The notes beneath the pieces are model-generated. The model had not been told where the DNA came from, ran no database searches, and saw only the letters and a program-made list of their open reading frames with translations. This document shows, one piece after another, positions 44,673-53,636 of a stretch of 64,000 nt of DNA. Origin of the DNA: an uncultured Ruminococcus sp. (GTDB taxonomy: Bacteria; Bacillota; Clostridia; Oscillospirales; Ruminococcaceae); assembly GCA_934435205.1 (NCBI GenBank), contig CAKSAK010000003.1:124001-188000 (forward strand), in the 5' to 3' direction. Positions within the stretch are counted from its first letter, which is position 1, and every line of letters begins with the position of its first letter. A program made the translations under genes and the position numbers.

Positions 44673-46211
44673 TTATTCTTCAACAAATACAGCGGCCGAG
44701 CCCTTAACTATGAGCTTTCCGTTTTCAAGGCTTGCGCCATGACCTACTGTATAAATTATCTTGCCATTGACGTTTTTGATCTCTGCCGTTTCGTCCTTTG
44801 GATTTATGACCGCCAGTATGTTCTGTCCCTCGCCCTTACGTCTGTATACCAGAGGATATCCGCTTGAAATGAACTCTATCTCGCCCCTGCTTTGCAGTGC
44901 AGGATTTTTCTGCCTGAAGCTTATAAGCCCTTTGACTTCGCTTCTAAGTGAGGTGCTGTCCTTGGATTGGCTTTCAGCGTCAGGTCTGTCCTTACTGCTG
45001 TCCAGCGGTACATAGAGCATTTCAGCCTTAGCTGATGAGAAGCCTGCGTTTAGCCCCTTGTTCCACTGCATAGGCGAACGTGAGCCAGTTCTGCCATAGC
45101 CACCCTCAACTGATGTCAGACCCTCCACATATCTCATGCCTATTTCGTCGCCATAGTAGATAAATGGTGCGCCCGGCATTGTGAGCAGGAACGCAAATGC
45201 AACACGCATTTCGTCTGTATCAAGTGTTCTTGCAAGTCTGTCCATATCGTGGTTTCCTGACGGGATACAGATAAGACCCTTGCCGTCTGTCTTGGCATAA
45301 TTGGTTTTGTATGCTTCAACAAATTCTTTAGCCGTACCCTTGCCACGCTTTGAGAAATAAGGCTCTTCACAGCGGAAAAGGTCATTATAATGTGACGGAC
45401 CAAAGTGCAGCAGAAAGTCCATATGGAAGCCACCGATTATTGACTTGTCAGGTTCTCCCCACTCTGATACCATAGCGGCATATGGGAACTCCTTATCAAG
45501 AAACTCTCTTACGTTTTGCCAAAGTGCGATAGTGCCTTTGCCGTTCTCGTCATTCTTTACAAGAGAGCCTGCCATATCCACTCTGAATCCGTCTGCACCG
45601 GCACTGAGCCAAAAACGCATTATATCCTTGAGAGCCTCAAGTGTGGCTCTCGGACCCTCGTCATTCATAGACTGCTGCCACTTTTTATCAGGATCAGGCT
45701 TATAATAGCCGTAGTTAAGTGCAGGCTGATGTGAGAAGAAATTCACGGCACATGAGCCGTCCCTGTCGGAGATACCACGGATACTAGCCATGCCGTCAGG
45801 CTCTACCCATATGCTGTCTGTCCACACATAGCGGTCTGTGAACTCGTTTCTATCGGCTTTCATTGATTCCTTGAACCACTTGTGAGTAACGGCAGTATGA
45901 CCAGGTACAAGGTCAAGGAGAACGTGCATATCACGCTTGTGGGCTTCATCAAAAAGCTCAACCAAGTCCTCGTTAGTGCCATAACGTGGAGCGACTGTGT
46001 AATAGTCCTCAACGTCATAGCCTGCATCGCCAAAAGGTGATTTGAAGCATGGGTTTATCCAAATAGCGTTACACCCCAGCTCGCAGATATAGTCAAGCTT
46101 TTCTGTAATACCCTTGATATCACCGATACCGTCTGAGTTTGTGTCATTGAACGACTGTGGATAGATCTCGTAGAAAACTGCATTGTCAAGCCACTTCGGT
46201 TGCTTTGTCAT
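44673..46211 (-). CDS. GH13 alpha-glucosidase / alpha-amylase family enzyme
   Basis: The 512-residue protein is a cytoplasmic GH13 enzyme (no signal peptide). It starts KWLDNAVFYEIYPQSFNDTNSDGIGDIKG, typical of oligosaccharide-acting members. Catalytic residues are Asp212 (nucleophile, GFRVDMAGS), Glu250 (acid/base, MVSEWGE) and Asp322 (SGNHDMDR). A C-terminal beta domain ends the protein. It probably hydrolyses imported malto- or isomalto-oligosaccharides; the exact bond is not certain. The RBS AGGAGG is 6-7 bases before the ATG. It lies 36 bp after the DUF815 gene and may be co-transcribed with it. Confidence 0.92.
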   Translation of the reverse strand: MTKQPKWLDNAVFYEIYPQSFNDTNSDGIGDIKGITEKLDYICELGCNAIWINPCFKSPFGDAGYDVEDYYTVAPRYGTNEDLVELFDEAHKRDMHVLLDLVPGHTAVTHKWFKESMKADRNEFTDRYVWTDSIWVEPDGMASIRGISDRDGSCAVNFFSHQPALNYGYYKPDPDKKWQQSMNDEGPRATLEALKDIMRFWLSAGADGFRVDMAGSLVKNDENGKGTIALWQNVREFLDKEFPYAAMVSEWGEPDKSIIGGFHMDFLLHFGPSHYNDLFRCEEPYFSKRGKGTAKEFVEAYKTNYAKTDGKGLICIPSGNHDMDRLARTLDTDEMRVAFAFLLTMPGAPFIYYGDEIGMRYVEGLTSVEGGYGRTGSRSPMQWNKGLNAGFSSAKAEMLYVPLDSSKDRPDAESQSKDSTSLRSEVKGLISFRQKNPALQSRGEIEFISSGYPLVYRRKGEGQNILAVINPKDETAEIKNVNGKIIYTVGHGASLENGKLIVKGSAAVFVEE

Positions 46212-46247
46212 GATAATTCCTCCTGAATATCGTCAGAAATATATTTA

Positions 46248-47438
46248 TTAGTCTTCCATGCCCTTCATGTATTCCACGAACTGCTTTGCAACTCTCGGAG
46301 AACGTCCTGCTCTTGAAAGCGCATAAGCCTCGGCTTTCTGAAGCACTTCGTCGATAGGTGTTTTAAGCTCATATTGCTTTGCAAGCTTCTCAACTACATC
46401 AAGATAAATCTTCTTGTCAGGCTTCTGATATGTAACAGTAAGTCCAAAACGGTCTGACAGTGAAAGAAGCTCCTGCATAGTGTCCTTGAAGTGTATCTCG
46501 TCGCCCTCTCGTGAGGAAAACGTTTCGTGAACAAGATGTCTTCTGTTTGAGGTAGCGTAAATGCACAGATTGTCCGCAGTTGATGAAACGCTGCCCTCGA
46601 GGATAGCTTTCAGTGCGGCAAAATCATCATCGTCCTCTGTGAATGAGAGGTCGTCTATGAAGATAATGAATTTCAATGGATTTTTGCTTACCGTTTCAAC
46701 AATGGCTGGTATCTCGTGGAGCTGTTTCTTTTTAAGCTCAATAAGTCTAAGACCCTTGCAGGCATATTCGTTTGCTATCGCCTTGACAGTTGAGGATTTG
46801 CCCGTTCCGCAGTCGCCGTAAAGCAAAACGTTGTTGGCAGGCTTGCCCTTTAAAAGCGCAAGTGTGTTGTTTATAACTTCCTGACGCTCACGCTCATAAT
46901 TGTGCAGGTCAGAAAGCTTAATGTCATCAGGATATTCAACCGGAACAATCTTGCCGTCCTTGATGACAAATACATGATACTGTGAGTAAATGCCATATCC
47001 GTACTGCCCGATAGCGTGTATCCTGTCGGCATATATCTGTGAGAAATCAAGCTTTTGTGTAGCATATCTCGGCAGAAAGCCGTCATAGTCTATTTTTGCG
47101 ATTATCTCGTCGCATGGTATCTGTGAAAGCTCCTCGATAACGGCAAGCTCGTTTGCAAGACATTCCTCCAAAAGCGCACCTGTTTCCTTACCCTCGCCCT
47201 TTTTAAGCATAAAAAGGTTTTCGTTTTCAAGAACCAGCTTGAGCATATATTCTGTAAGATTATCTGAGTATGCAAAAAGCTCAGCCACAAAATCCGAGTA
47301 TTTTTCTATAGCCTTGTCGCTGTCAGACTCGCATACAGCAAGGGTGTCAAGTAGCTTTTCAAAGACAGGAACTTCATGTAAGCTCTTGAATATTACCAAT
47401 GTGTGTGCCTGACGGCAGAGTGCCTTAAAATCGTGCAT
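46248..47438 (-). CDS. DUF815 AAA-family ATPase
   Basis: The 396-residue protein has Walker A YGDCGTGKSST and Walker B FIIFIDDLSF in its central DUF815 domain, followed by ATSNRRHLVHETF and a lid region with SLSDRFGLTVTYQKPDKK. The N-terminal 150 residues are helical and family specific. The function is unknown. ATG 47438 is preferred: a promoter lies so close (-10 at 47478) that ATG 47459 would have a leader of only about 12 bases, and AAGAAAGAAG can act as RBS for 47438. Confidence 0.88.
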   Translation of the reverse strand: MHDFKALCRQAHTLVIFKSLHEVPVFEKLLDTLAVCESDSDKAIEKYSDFVAELFAYSDNLTEYMLKLVLENENLFMLKKGEGKETGALLEECLANELAVIEELSQIPCDEIIAKIDYDGFLPRYATQKLDFSQIYADRIHAIGQYGYGIYSQYHVFVIKDGKIVPVEYPDDIKLSDLHNYERERQEVINNTLALLKGKPANNVLLYGDCGTGKSSTVKAIANEYACKGLRLIELKKKQLHEIPAIVETVSKNPLKFIIFIDDLSFTEDDDDFAALKAILEGSVSSTADNLCIYATSNRRHLVHETFSSREGDEIHFKDTMQELLSLSDRFGLTVTYQKPDKKIYLDVVEKLAKQYELKTPIDEVLQKAEAYALSRAGRSPRVAKQFVEYMKGMED

Positions 47439-47477
47439 TATAAACACTTCTTTCTTCATATTGTATATTTATTCTTT

Positions 47478-47507
47478 ATTATACAACATATCATTACTTT
47501 TCGTCAA
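47478..47507 (-). promoter_or_regulatory. Promoter for the DUF815 gene (and GH13 gene)
   Basis: On the minus strand TTGACG (47502-47507), 18 bases, TATAAT (47478-47483). Confidence 0.75.
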
Positions 47508-47584
47508 CATCTACATTGCACGATTTTAACAAAAAACATTACCGCTTTTTGTAGCTTAAAGCAAAATATTTTTGCCCGTTATGA

Positions 47585-47613
47585 TTTACTTTTGTTTTGA
47601 AAAATGCTATAAT
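47585..47613 (+). promoter_or_regulatory. Promoter for the SGNH hydrolase gene
   Basis: TTTACT (47585-47590), 17 bases, TATAAT (47608-47613); it diverges from the DUF815 promoter about 80 bp away. Confidence 0.7.
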
Positions 47614-47647
47614 ACTATAATAGACCATTATAGAAATAAAAGGAGAA

Positions 47648-48760
47648 ATGGATATGACAGACAAAAACGTATCTATCATGAATATCGGCAGTATGGGTTA
47701 TCTTCCACAGGTATTCAAAAAGATAGAGAATGAGAAAAAGCTTAACATAGTTTATCTTGGCGGCTCGATAACAATGGGCTGTAATGCTACAAAAACTGAG
47801 TTAAGATATGTTGACCGCAGTGCAAAATGGTGGCAGACGAATTTTCCTGACGCAGAGATAAGCTACTTCAATGCCGGTATTGGTGCAACTACCTCGCAGT
47901 TTGGGGTGGCAAGAGTGCAGGAACACGTCCTTGACAAACAGCCAGACCTTGTTTTCGTTGAGTTTTCGGTAAACGACAGCAGTTCACCCCTATTTATGGA
48001 AACTTACGAGAGCCTTGTAAGACGTCTGCTGAAAGCAGAGAGCGTCAAGGCGGTTGTGCTTATAAACAATCTTTTCTATGACACGGGCGCAAATGCCCAG
48101 GGCATACATAACGCTATCGGTCTGCACTATGACCTGCCTATCGTCAGCGTAAGAAACTACATTTTCCCTGAGATACAGCTTGGAAACGTTTGTCTTGCAG
48201 ACTACACAGCGGATATGCTTCACCCTACAGACCTAGGTCATAAGATGATAGCTGATCTTATCTGCAATCTGCTTGATACAGAATATTCATACTATAAGAA
48301 GCTTGGAGCAGAGAAGAAGCCTTCACTTCCTGAGCCATTCACAGCAAACAGATATGAGGACGCACAGCGTTTTCAGAACTATAGCTGTTCGCCCATTATG
48401 GAGGGCTTTGAGCCTGATACTCATGGGGCAGAGCAGTGGAGCGACCCGTTCAAGGGCGGTTGGACAGCACATAAGCAGGGGAGCAGTATAAAATTCAACG
48501 TGAGTGGCGGTATTATAATGCTGCAGTACAGAAAGACTATCAACAAGCCTGCGCCTGTTGCATATGCTGTCATAGACGGTGACAGGCAGAACAAGGTTCT
48601 TCTTGACGCAAACTTTGACGAGGATTGGGGAGACCTTTGCTGTCTTGAGGAGATATACAGCGGAGCAAAAGGAGAACACACTGTTGAGATAGTTATTGAC
48701 ACAGAGGGTAAAGAAAATAGCGATTTTATGCTTATTTCTGTCATTACAGCAAACAAATAG
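47648..48760 (+). CDS. SGNH/GDSL-family esterase
   Basis: The 370-residue protein carries the SGNH blocks: Ser in VYLGGSITMG (about residue 41), Gly/Asn in FNAGIGATTSQ and FSVNDSSSP, and the Asp-His pair in DMLHPTDLGHKM. A second, beta-rich domain follows (about residues 240-370). No signal peptide is seen, so it is probably cytoplasmic. Two-domain proteins of this kind resemble carbohydrate esterases that remove acetyl groups from plant polysaccharides, but the substrate here is not known. The start follows AAAGGAG at good spacing; ATG 47654 is an alternative. Confidence 0.85.
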   Translation: MDMTDKNVSIMNIGSMGYLPQVFKKIENEKKLNIVYLGGSITMGCNATKTELRYVDRSAKWWQTNFPDAEISYFNAGIGATTSQFGVARVQEHVLDKQPDLVFVEFSVNDSSSPLFMETYESLVRRLLKAESVKAVVLINNLFYDTGANAQGIHNAIGLHYDLPIVSVRNYIFPEIQLGNVCLADYTADMLHPTDLGHKMIADLICNLLDTEYSYYKKLGAEKKPSLPEPFTANRYEDAQRFQNYSCSPIMEGFEPDTHGAEQWSDPFKGGWTAHKQGSSIKFNVSGGIIMLQYRKTINKPAPVAYAVIDGDRQNKVLLDANFDEDWGDLCCLEEIYSGAKGEHTVEIVIDTEGKENSDFMLISVITANK

Positions 48761-48796
48761 AAACGTAAAACAAGTGAAAAATTTTACTCGAATCTA

Positions 48797-48825
48797 TTGA
48801 CTTTATGACATAACGATTGTATAAT
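48797..48825 (+). promoter_or_regulatory. Promoter for the zinc-ribbon membrane protein
   Basis: TTGACT (48797-48802), 17 bases, TATAAT (48820-48825), 34 bases before the start. Confidence 0.85.
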
Positions 48826-48859
48826 AAATATATATTATTAAATTAGGAGGCATTCTCTA

Positions 48860-49225
48860 ATGAACGATTTTTTCAAAATTGCTGACAAGTACCTCAAGCC
48901 GGTAACTATCGGTGCAGGTGTTGTTCTGGGTCTTGCAGTTACATATGCAGCAGGCAGCTACCTTTCAGGTATGAGCAAGCTGGCTGGCGGTTTCTACACA
49001 TTCATGTATGTACTGTTCTGGATAGCATTTGTTCTTCTTGTTATCTGCGGCATCTATGCACTTTTCAAGAAGTATGCAGGTTCTGTTCCACAGCAGAACG
49101 CTCCACAGCAGACATATGCACAGCCACAGGCTGCACCACAGGGTGAAAAGTTCTGTCCTACTTGCGGAGGCAAAGTTCCGGCTGGAAATCAGTTCTGCCC
49201 TAACTGTGGCAACAAGATAAACTAA
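48860..49225 (+). CDS. Small membrane protein with C-terminal zinc ribbon
   Basis: The 121-residue protein has two membrane segments (about residues 15-35 and 44-68), a Gln/Pro/Ala-rich linker (about 76-95) and a C-terminal zinc ribbon with two CxxC pairs (FCPTCGGKVPAGNQFCPNCG). The zinc ribbon should face the cytoplasm if the N-terminus is inside. Such proteins are common in Clostridia and have no assigned function. It has its own promoter, an AGGAGG RBS and a terminator, so it is a single-gene unit. Confidence 0.85.
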   Translation: MNDFFKIADKYLKPVTIGAGVVLGLAVTYAAGSYLSGMSKLAGGFYTFMYVLFWIAFVLLVICGIYALFKKYAGSVPQQNAPQQTYAQPQAAPQGEKFCPTCGGKVPAGNQFCPNCGNKIN

Positions 49226-49243
49226 GCTTAAAGTTTTGCAGAT

Positions 49244-49278
49244 AAAACGCCCTTGATCTTCAGGGGCGTTTTTTTTTG
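49244..49278 (+). terminator. Terminator of the zinc-ribbon gene
   Basis: Stem AACGCCC / GGGCGTT followed by about nine T. Confidence 0.92.
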
Positions 49279-49358
49279 TTAGAAAACGCATAAAAGCACG
49301 CCAAATGGGGGATAAATATGTGCAGTTTGGAAAAAGTGAAAAAATCTCACGAAAACCC

Positions 49359-49387
49359 TTGACAAACGGGTAGGAATTTGATATAAT
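49359..49387 (+). promoter_or_regulatory. Promoter for tRNA-Lys
   Basis: A perfect consensus TTGACA (49359-49364), 17 bases, TATAAT (49382-49387), 24 bases before the tRNA. Confidence 0.92.
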
Positions 49388-49411
49388 AATTAAGTCGTTG
49401 CAGGACGATAT

Positions 49412-49487
49412 GAGTTATTAGCTCAGTTGGCAGAGCATTTGACTTTTAATCAAAGGGTCCGGGGTTCGAATCCCCGATAGCTCACCA
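49412..49487 (+). tRNA. tRNA-Lys (anticodon TTT)
   Basis: The gene is 76 nt including an encoded CCA. The acceptor stem is GAGTTAT / ATAGCTC (one G-T pair); the D arm AGCTCAGTTGGCAGAGC, the anticodon loop CTTTTAA with TTT at 49445-49447 and the T arm CCGGGGTTCGAATCCCCG (with a G-G flank) are all present. It is a single tRNA unit with its own promoter and terminator. Confidence 0.98.
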
Positions 49488-49509
49488 CTAGGGAAATATC
49501 CTTAGTCTG

Positions 49510-49545
49510 AATCACGCCTTACTTTGTTAGGGCGTGATTTTTTTT
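49510..49545 (+). terminator. Terminator of tRNA-Lys
   Basis: Stem AATCACGCC / GGCGTGATT, 12-base loop, run of eight T. Confidence 0.92.
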
Positions 49546-49611
49546 GTTGTCACTTAAATGCGGTGATGAGCGAGCGACATCAGGGCGCCACTACACTGAA
49601 TTTATCCAACA

Positions 49612-49641
49612 AAAAAAGCAGCCCAAATGGACTGCTTTTTT
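49612..49641 (-). terminator. Terminator of eno
   Basis: A GCAG / CTGC stem with inner CC/GG pairs is flanked by A6 and T6, so it works on the minus strand 35 bp after the eno stop and possibly on both strands. Confidence 0.85.
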
Positions 49642-49675
49642 CGAGCGTATAGCTTGATCCTTATATGACAAAAAA

Positions 49676-50986
<1,311 letters not shown>

Positions 50987-50994
50987 TTAATATT

Positions 50995-51067
50995 ATGCAG
51001 ACTACCCGAACGCACCACCATTCGGGCTGATGACATTTCGCTCTTATCATCATAGAGAAGTCTGCAT
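50995..51067 (-). ncRNA. Predicted three-way-junction leader RNA of eno
   Basis: On the minus strand a closing stem ATGCAGACT / AGTCTGCAT (9 bp; 51059-51067 with 50995-51003) encloses two arms. One is TGATGA / TCATCA (51047-51052 with 51028-51033) and the other is CCCGAA / TTCGGG (51021-51026 with 51005-51010). The structure ends 24 bases before the eno start, close to its RBS. I do not recognise it as a known riboswitch; the sequence does not fit the fluoride (crcB) pattern. Confidence 0.6.
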
Positions 51068-51082
51068 GATTTATTCTCACGA

Positions 51083-51156
51083 GGTTAGTAATTACTAACC
51101 ATATTTATTTTACCATGCGTGAAGCCGTATGTCAATCTTAGTTAGGTGTATCTAAC
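51083..51156 (-). promoter_or_regulatory. eno promoter flanked by two GTTAG-N6-CTAAC palindromes
   Basis: On the minus strand TTGACA (51130-51135), 17 bases, TAAAAT (51107-51112). A perfect 18-bp palindrome (GGTTAGTA-ATTACTAACC, 51083-51100) covers the expected start of transcription, and GTTAG-N6-CTAAC (51141-51156) sits 5 bp upstream of the -35 box. Both have the same half-site and spacing, which is typical of a dimeric repressor or activator with two operators. Confidence 0.7.
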
Positions 51157-51339
51157 ATATTTTATAGGTATGCACAAAAGGTGTACTGTCTGCCGGCATG
51201 GCTATTGACTTTTTGAACAACAGATAAGCTTTGTGAAACTTTTCGTTTGTTATTATTAACAAGCTTTGTGAGAATATTCGTTTTGGGCGTGATCTTATTT
51301 ATTCTGAAAACCGAACAAAGCATGGTAGGGTATAGAAAA

Positions 51340-51371
51340 AAGCGGTGCAGAGATCGTTCTCCGACACCGCC
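51340..51371 (+). repeat. Partial copy of module C
   Basis: It starts AAGCGGTGCAGAGAT and ends CCGACACCGC; it matches the right half of the 82-bp element at 20149-20230 (reverse orientation) with about one to two differences. It lies 13 bp from the stop of the IspD/TarI gene and may act as its terminator hairpin. The rest of the 51157-51339 gap shows no supportable feature. Confidence 0.8.
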
Positions 51372-51383
51372 TTGATTTATTTC

Positions 51384-52091
51384 TCATTTCTCACTTAACT
51401 CTGCAAGAGCATTCGCCATTCTCAGATCACTATCTGTGGTTATCTTGAAATTCATTGCGTCCCCGACAACAAGGTAGATATCCTCATTGCAGGCCGTAAA
51501 AACAGAACAAGTATCCGTCAGCTTTTTATTTTGCTCCTCGCTAAGCGAATAATAATTTCTCCTCAGCTCCCCAAGTCTGAATGTCTGCGGAGTTTGCGCC
51601 TGATAAAGCTCGCTTCTGTTAAGCGTTTCCCTGACCTTTTCACCGTCAGATCTTATTATGGTATCAGCCGCAGGCATATAAGTTCCGCAGGCGGAATGTT
51701 TCGCCATTGCACTTATATTGTCTCTTATTATTTTCTCCGTCACGAATGGTCTAACTGCATCATGGGTGAGAATGATATCTTTTTCGTTCTCGTCATATTC
51801 TGCGGAAATAGCGTTTGCGATATTCATAACAGTGCCGTTTCTGTCCGCACCGCCGTCGATGACTTTCACACGCTTTTTGTCAATGCCAAAGCGTTCAAAA
51901 AGCTCGTCAGTGTATTCGTGCCAGTCAGGTTTTATGCCCACATAAACCATATCTATCTCAGCTACTGAGAGAAACGCTTTCACAGTTCGCAAGATAATAG
52001 GCACTCCGCCTATCTCTATAAACTGCTTTGGTATAACCGCACTTTTTACCCTAGAGCCACAGCCACCTGCGACTATCCCTGCAAATATCAT
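51384..52091 (-). CDS. IspD/TarI-family cytidylyltransferase
   Basis: The 235-residue protein transfers CMP from CTP to a polyol phosphate. The start GIVAGGCGSRVKSAVIPKQF gives the nucleotide-binding loop, and LTHDAVRPF and YQAQTPQTFRLGEL are family motifs. Two paralogous roles exist: IspD (methylerythritol phosphate, isoprenoids) and TarI (ribitol phosphate, wall teichoic acid). The pattern VGIKPDWHEYTDELFERFG and SLSEEQNKKLTDTCSVF resembles TarI-type enzymes, but no tarJ neighbour is present, so IspD remains possible. It follows prs after a terminator. Confidence 0.85.
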   Translation of the reverse strand: MIFAGIVAGGCGSRVKSAVIPKQFIEIGGVPIILRTVKAFLSVAEIDMVYVGIKPDWHEYTDELFERFGIDKKRVKVIDGGADRNGTVMNIANAISAEYDENEKDIILTHDAVRPFVTEKIIRDNISAMAKHSACGTYMPAADTIIRSDGEKVRETLNRSELYQAQTPQTFRLGELRRNYYSLSEEQNKKLTDTCSVFTACNEDIYLVVGDAMNFKITTDSDLRMANALAELSEK

Positions 52092-52109
52092 TTTATCCCT
52101 CCTTGTATA

Positions 52110-52141
52110 AAAAAAGCTCGGGACAGCCGTCCGCCCCGAGC
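52110..52141 (-). terminator. Terminator of prs
   Basis: On the minus strand a GCTCGGG / CCCGAGC stem is followed by seven T. Confidence 0.92.
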
Positions 52142-52155
52142 GTAATGTGTATTGA

Positions 52156-53301
52156 TTATTTTATGCCGTATTTTTTCAGCAGAGCTTCGATCTTTGTGTG
52201 TGGGTCGATGACCTGTGAAATTGACTTATCATGATTGAGTGACGCAATGAAGTAAGCAATGTACTTAGAGCAGTCTACCTCATAGAACCATGGGCTTGAA
52301 AGCAGCTCAGGTGTTCTGTATGTGAGGTTCGTGCCGAATACACCGTCGATAATGCCGTCAGCGTAAGCCTTGTTGAATGATTCAAGACCATTTGTGAAAA
52401 TTGGATAAGTAGCATAACAGTAGATCTTGTTAGCCTTGCGCTTTTTAAGCTCTACAGCGATATCCAGCATAGACTCGCCTGATGAGATGATATCGTCAGC
52501 GATGAAAACGTCCTTGCCGGCAACGTCATTACCCATATACTCGTGAGCAACGATAGGGTTTCTGCCGTCGATGATAGTTGAGTAATCTCTTCTCTTATAG
52601 AACATACCAAGGTTTACGCCCAAAACAGAAGCGTAGTACATATTTCTGTTGATAGCACCCTCGTCAGGAGAGATTATCATGAAGTGATCCTTGTCAGGTC
52701 TGAAATCAGAAAGGTTCTTGAACATTGCCTTGAGAACCTGATAGGAAGGGATTATGTTGTCAAGGCCCATAAGAGGAACAGCATTCTGTACTCTTGGGTC
52801 GTGAGCGTCAAAAGTAAGGATATTTGAAACGCCCATAGACTGAAGCTCCTGAAGAGCAACTGCACAGTCAAGAGATTCTCTGTAGTTTCTTCTGTGCTGT
52901 CTGCCACCGTAAAGGGAAGGCATGATGATGTTTATTCTGTGAGCCTTACCGCCTGCGGCCTGAATTATTCTTTTAAGATCCTGATAATGATCGTCAGGTG
53001 ACATACTGTTTTCCCTGCCGAAATAGTTGTATGTGCAGCTATAGTTTCCTACGTCGCAGAGAATGAAAAGATCGTCGCCTCTGATAGATGACTTGATAAG
53101 ACCCTTGCCGTCGCCGGAAGAAAATCTAGGACAAACAGCCTCAACAAGGAAAGTATCCTTAACAAATTCGTTTTCATTAGCCCATTTTGTAAGATAACCG
53201 TCTACCTTCTTGCCAAGCTCGGAAGCGCCTTCCATAGCAATAAGACCAAGCGGTGCAACTCTTGAGTCATTGTCGAACAATACATTGTCAGCATTACCCA
53301 T
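52156..53301 (-). CDS. prs: Ribose-phosphate pyrophosphokinase (long form)
   Basis: The 381-residue enzyme makes PRPP from ribose-5-phosphate and ATP. PRPP-binding loop VFIADDIISSGESMLDIA, NILTFDAHDPRVQNAVP and SLYGGRQHRRNYRESLDC are visible. It is about 60 residues longer than the common 315-residue Prs and lacks the classic DDIIDTGGT sequence, fitting a divergent clostridial branch. ATG 53301 is preferred because GGAGGA lies 10 bases upstream; the TTG at 53319 overlaps that site. A consensus promoter and a palindrome precede it. Confidence 0.9.
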   Translation of the reverse strand: MGNADNVLFDNDSRVAPLGLIAMEGASELGKKVDGYLTKWANENEFVKDTFLVEAVCPRFSSGDGKGLIKSSIRGDDLFILCDVGNYSCTYNYFGRENSMSPDDHYQDLKRIIQAAGGKAHRINIIMPSLYGGRQHRRNYRESLDCAVALQELQSMGVSNILTFDAHDPRVQNAVPLMGLDNIIPSYQVLKAMFKNLSDFRPDKDHFMIISPDEGAINRNMYYASVLGVNLGMFYKRRDYSTIIDGRNPIVAHEYMGNDVAGKDVFIADDIISSGESMLDIAVELKKRKANKIYCYATYPIFTNGLESFNKAYADGIIDGVFGTNLTYRTPELLSSPWFYEVDCSKYIAYFIASLNHDKSISQVIDPHTKIEALLKKYGIK

Positions 53302-53332
53302 TATTATCATATCCTCCAATACTAATTGTTGT

Positions 53333-53400
53333 CTGACCTCAGGTCAGTACGAAACATAACAATATACCTATATTATACTTTATAAATCCCGATTTTACAA
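53333..53400 (-). promoter_or_regulatory. prs promoter with palindrome in the leader
   Basis: On the minus strand TTGTAA (53395-53400), 17 bases, TATAAT (53372-53377). A perfect palindrome CTGACCT-C-AGGTCAG (53333-53347) lies about 20-35 bases after the predicted transcription start, about 32 bases before the start codon. The rest of the 53402-53540 gap holds nothing I can support. Confidence 0.7.
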
Positions 53401-53540
53401 TAGTTTTTTCGCAAATAATAAATTTTTCTCACTTTTCACAAAAAACACCCTCTTACTGCGGCACATTTAGACACAAAAATCAAGTAAACGTTTGCTGACC
53501 GCACGACAGGTAAACTTTTTTTGCATATATAAAAAAGTCC

Positions 53541-53606
53541 TTGCGTTTTTGGATAAAATGATATATAATAAAATAGAATAGGTATGTGTGCGGTATATTG
53601 CACACA
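53541..53606 (+). promoter_or_regulatory. Promoter of the murD-to-dnaE operon with inverted repeat
   Basis: TTGCGT (53541-53546), 17 bases, TATAAT (53564-53569). TGTGTGC / GCACACA (53585-53606, 8-base centre) lies just downstream and could be an operator or a 5' hairpin. Confidence 0.75.
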
Positions 53607-53636
53607 ACTGACAGATTTATTGAAGGAGTTAATGAC

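Noticed and set aside
50995..51067. Fluoride riboswitch upstream of eno
   Set aside because: The position would make sense, but the conserved fluoride riboswitch pattern (a GGNGAUGG-type start and its pseudoknot partner) is absent; the fold is a different three-way junction.
51083..51100. Rex (redox) operator at eno
   Set aside because: Rex sites have GTTAA-N4-TTAAC; here the GTTA and TAAC arms are 8 bases apart, not 6.
51190..51236. Remnant of a second clpP gene upstream of the IspD/TarI gene
   Set aside because: A 17-base string (CTGCCGGCATGGCTATT) matches clpP and is followed by a short frame ending NNR like the ClpP end, but one 17-base match is about what chance allows in a window this size, and no further similarity is seen.
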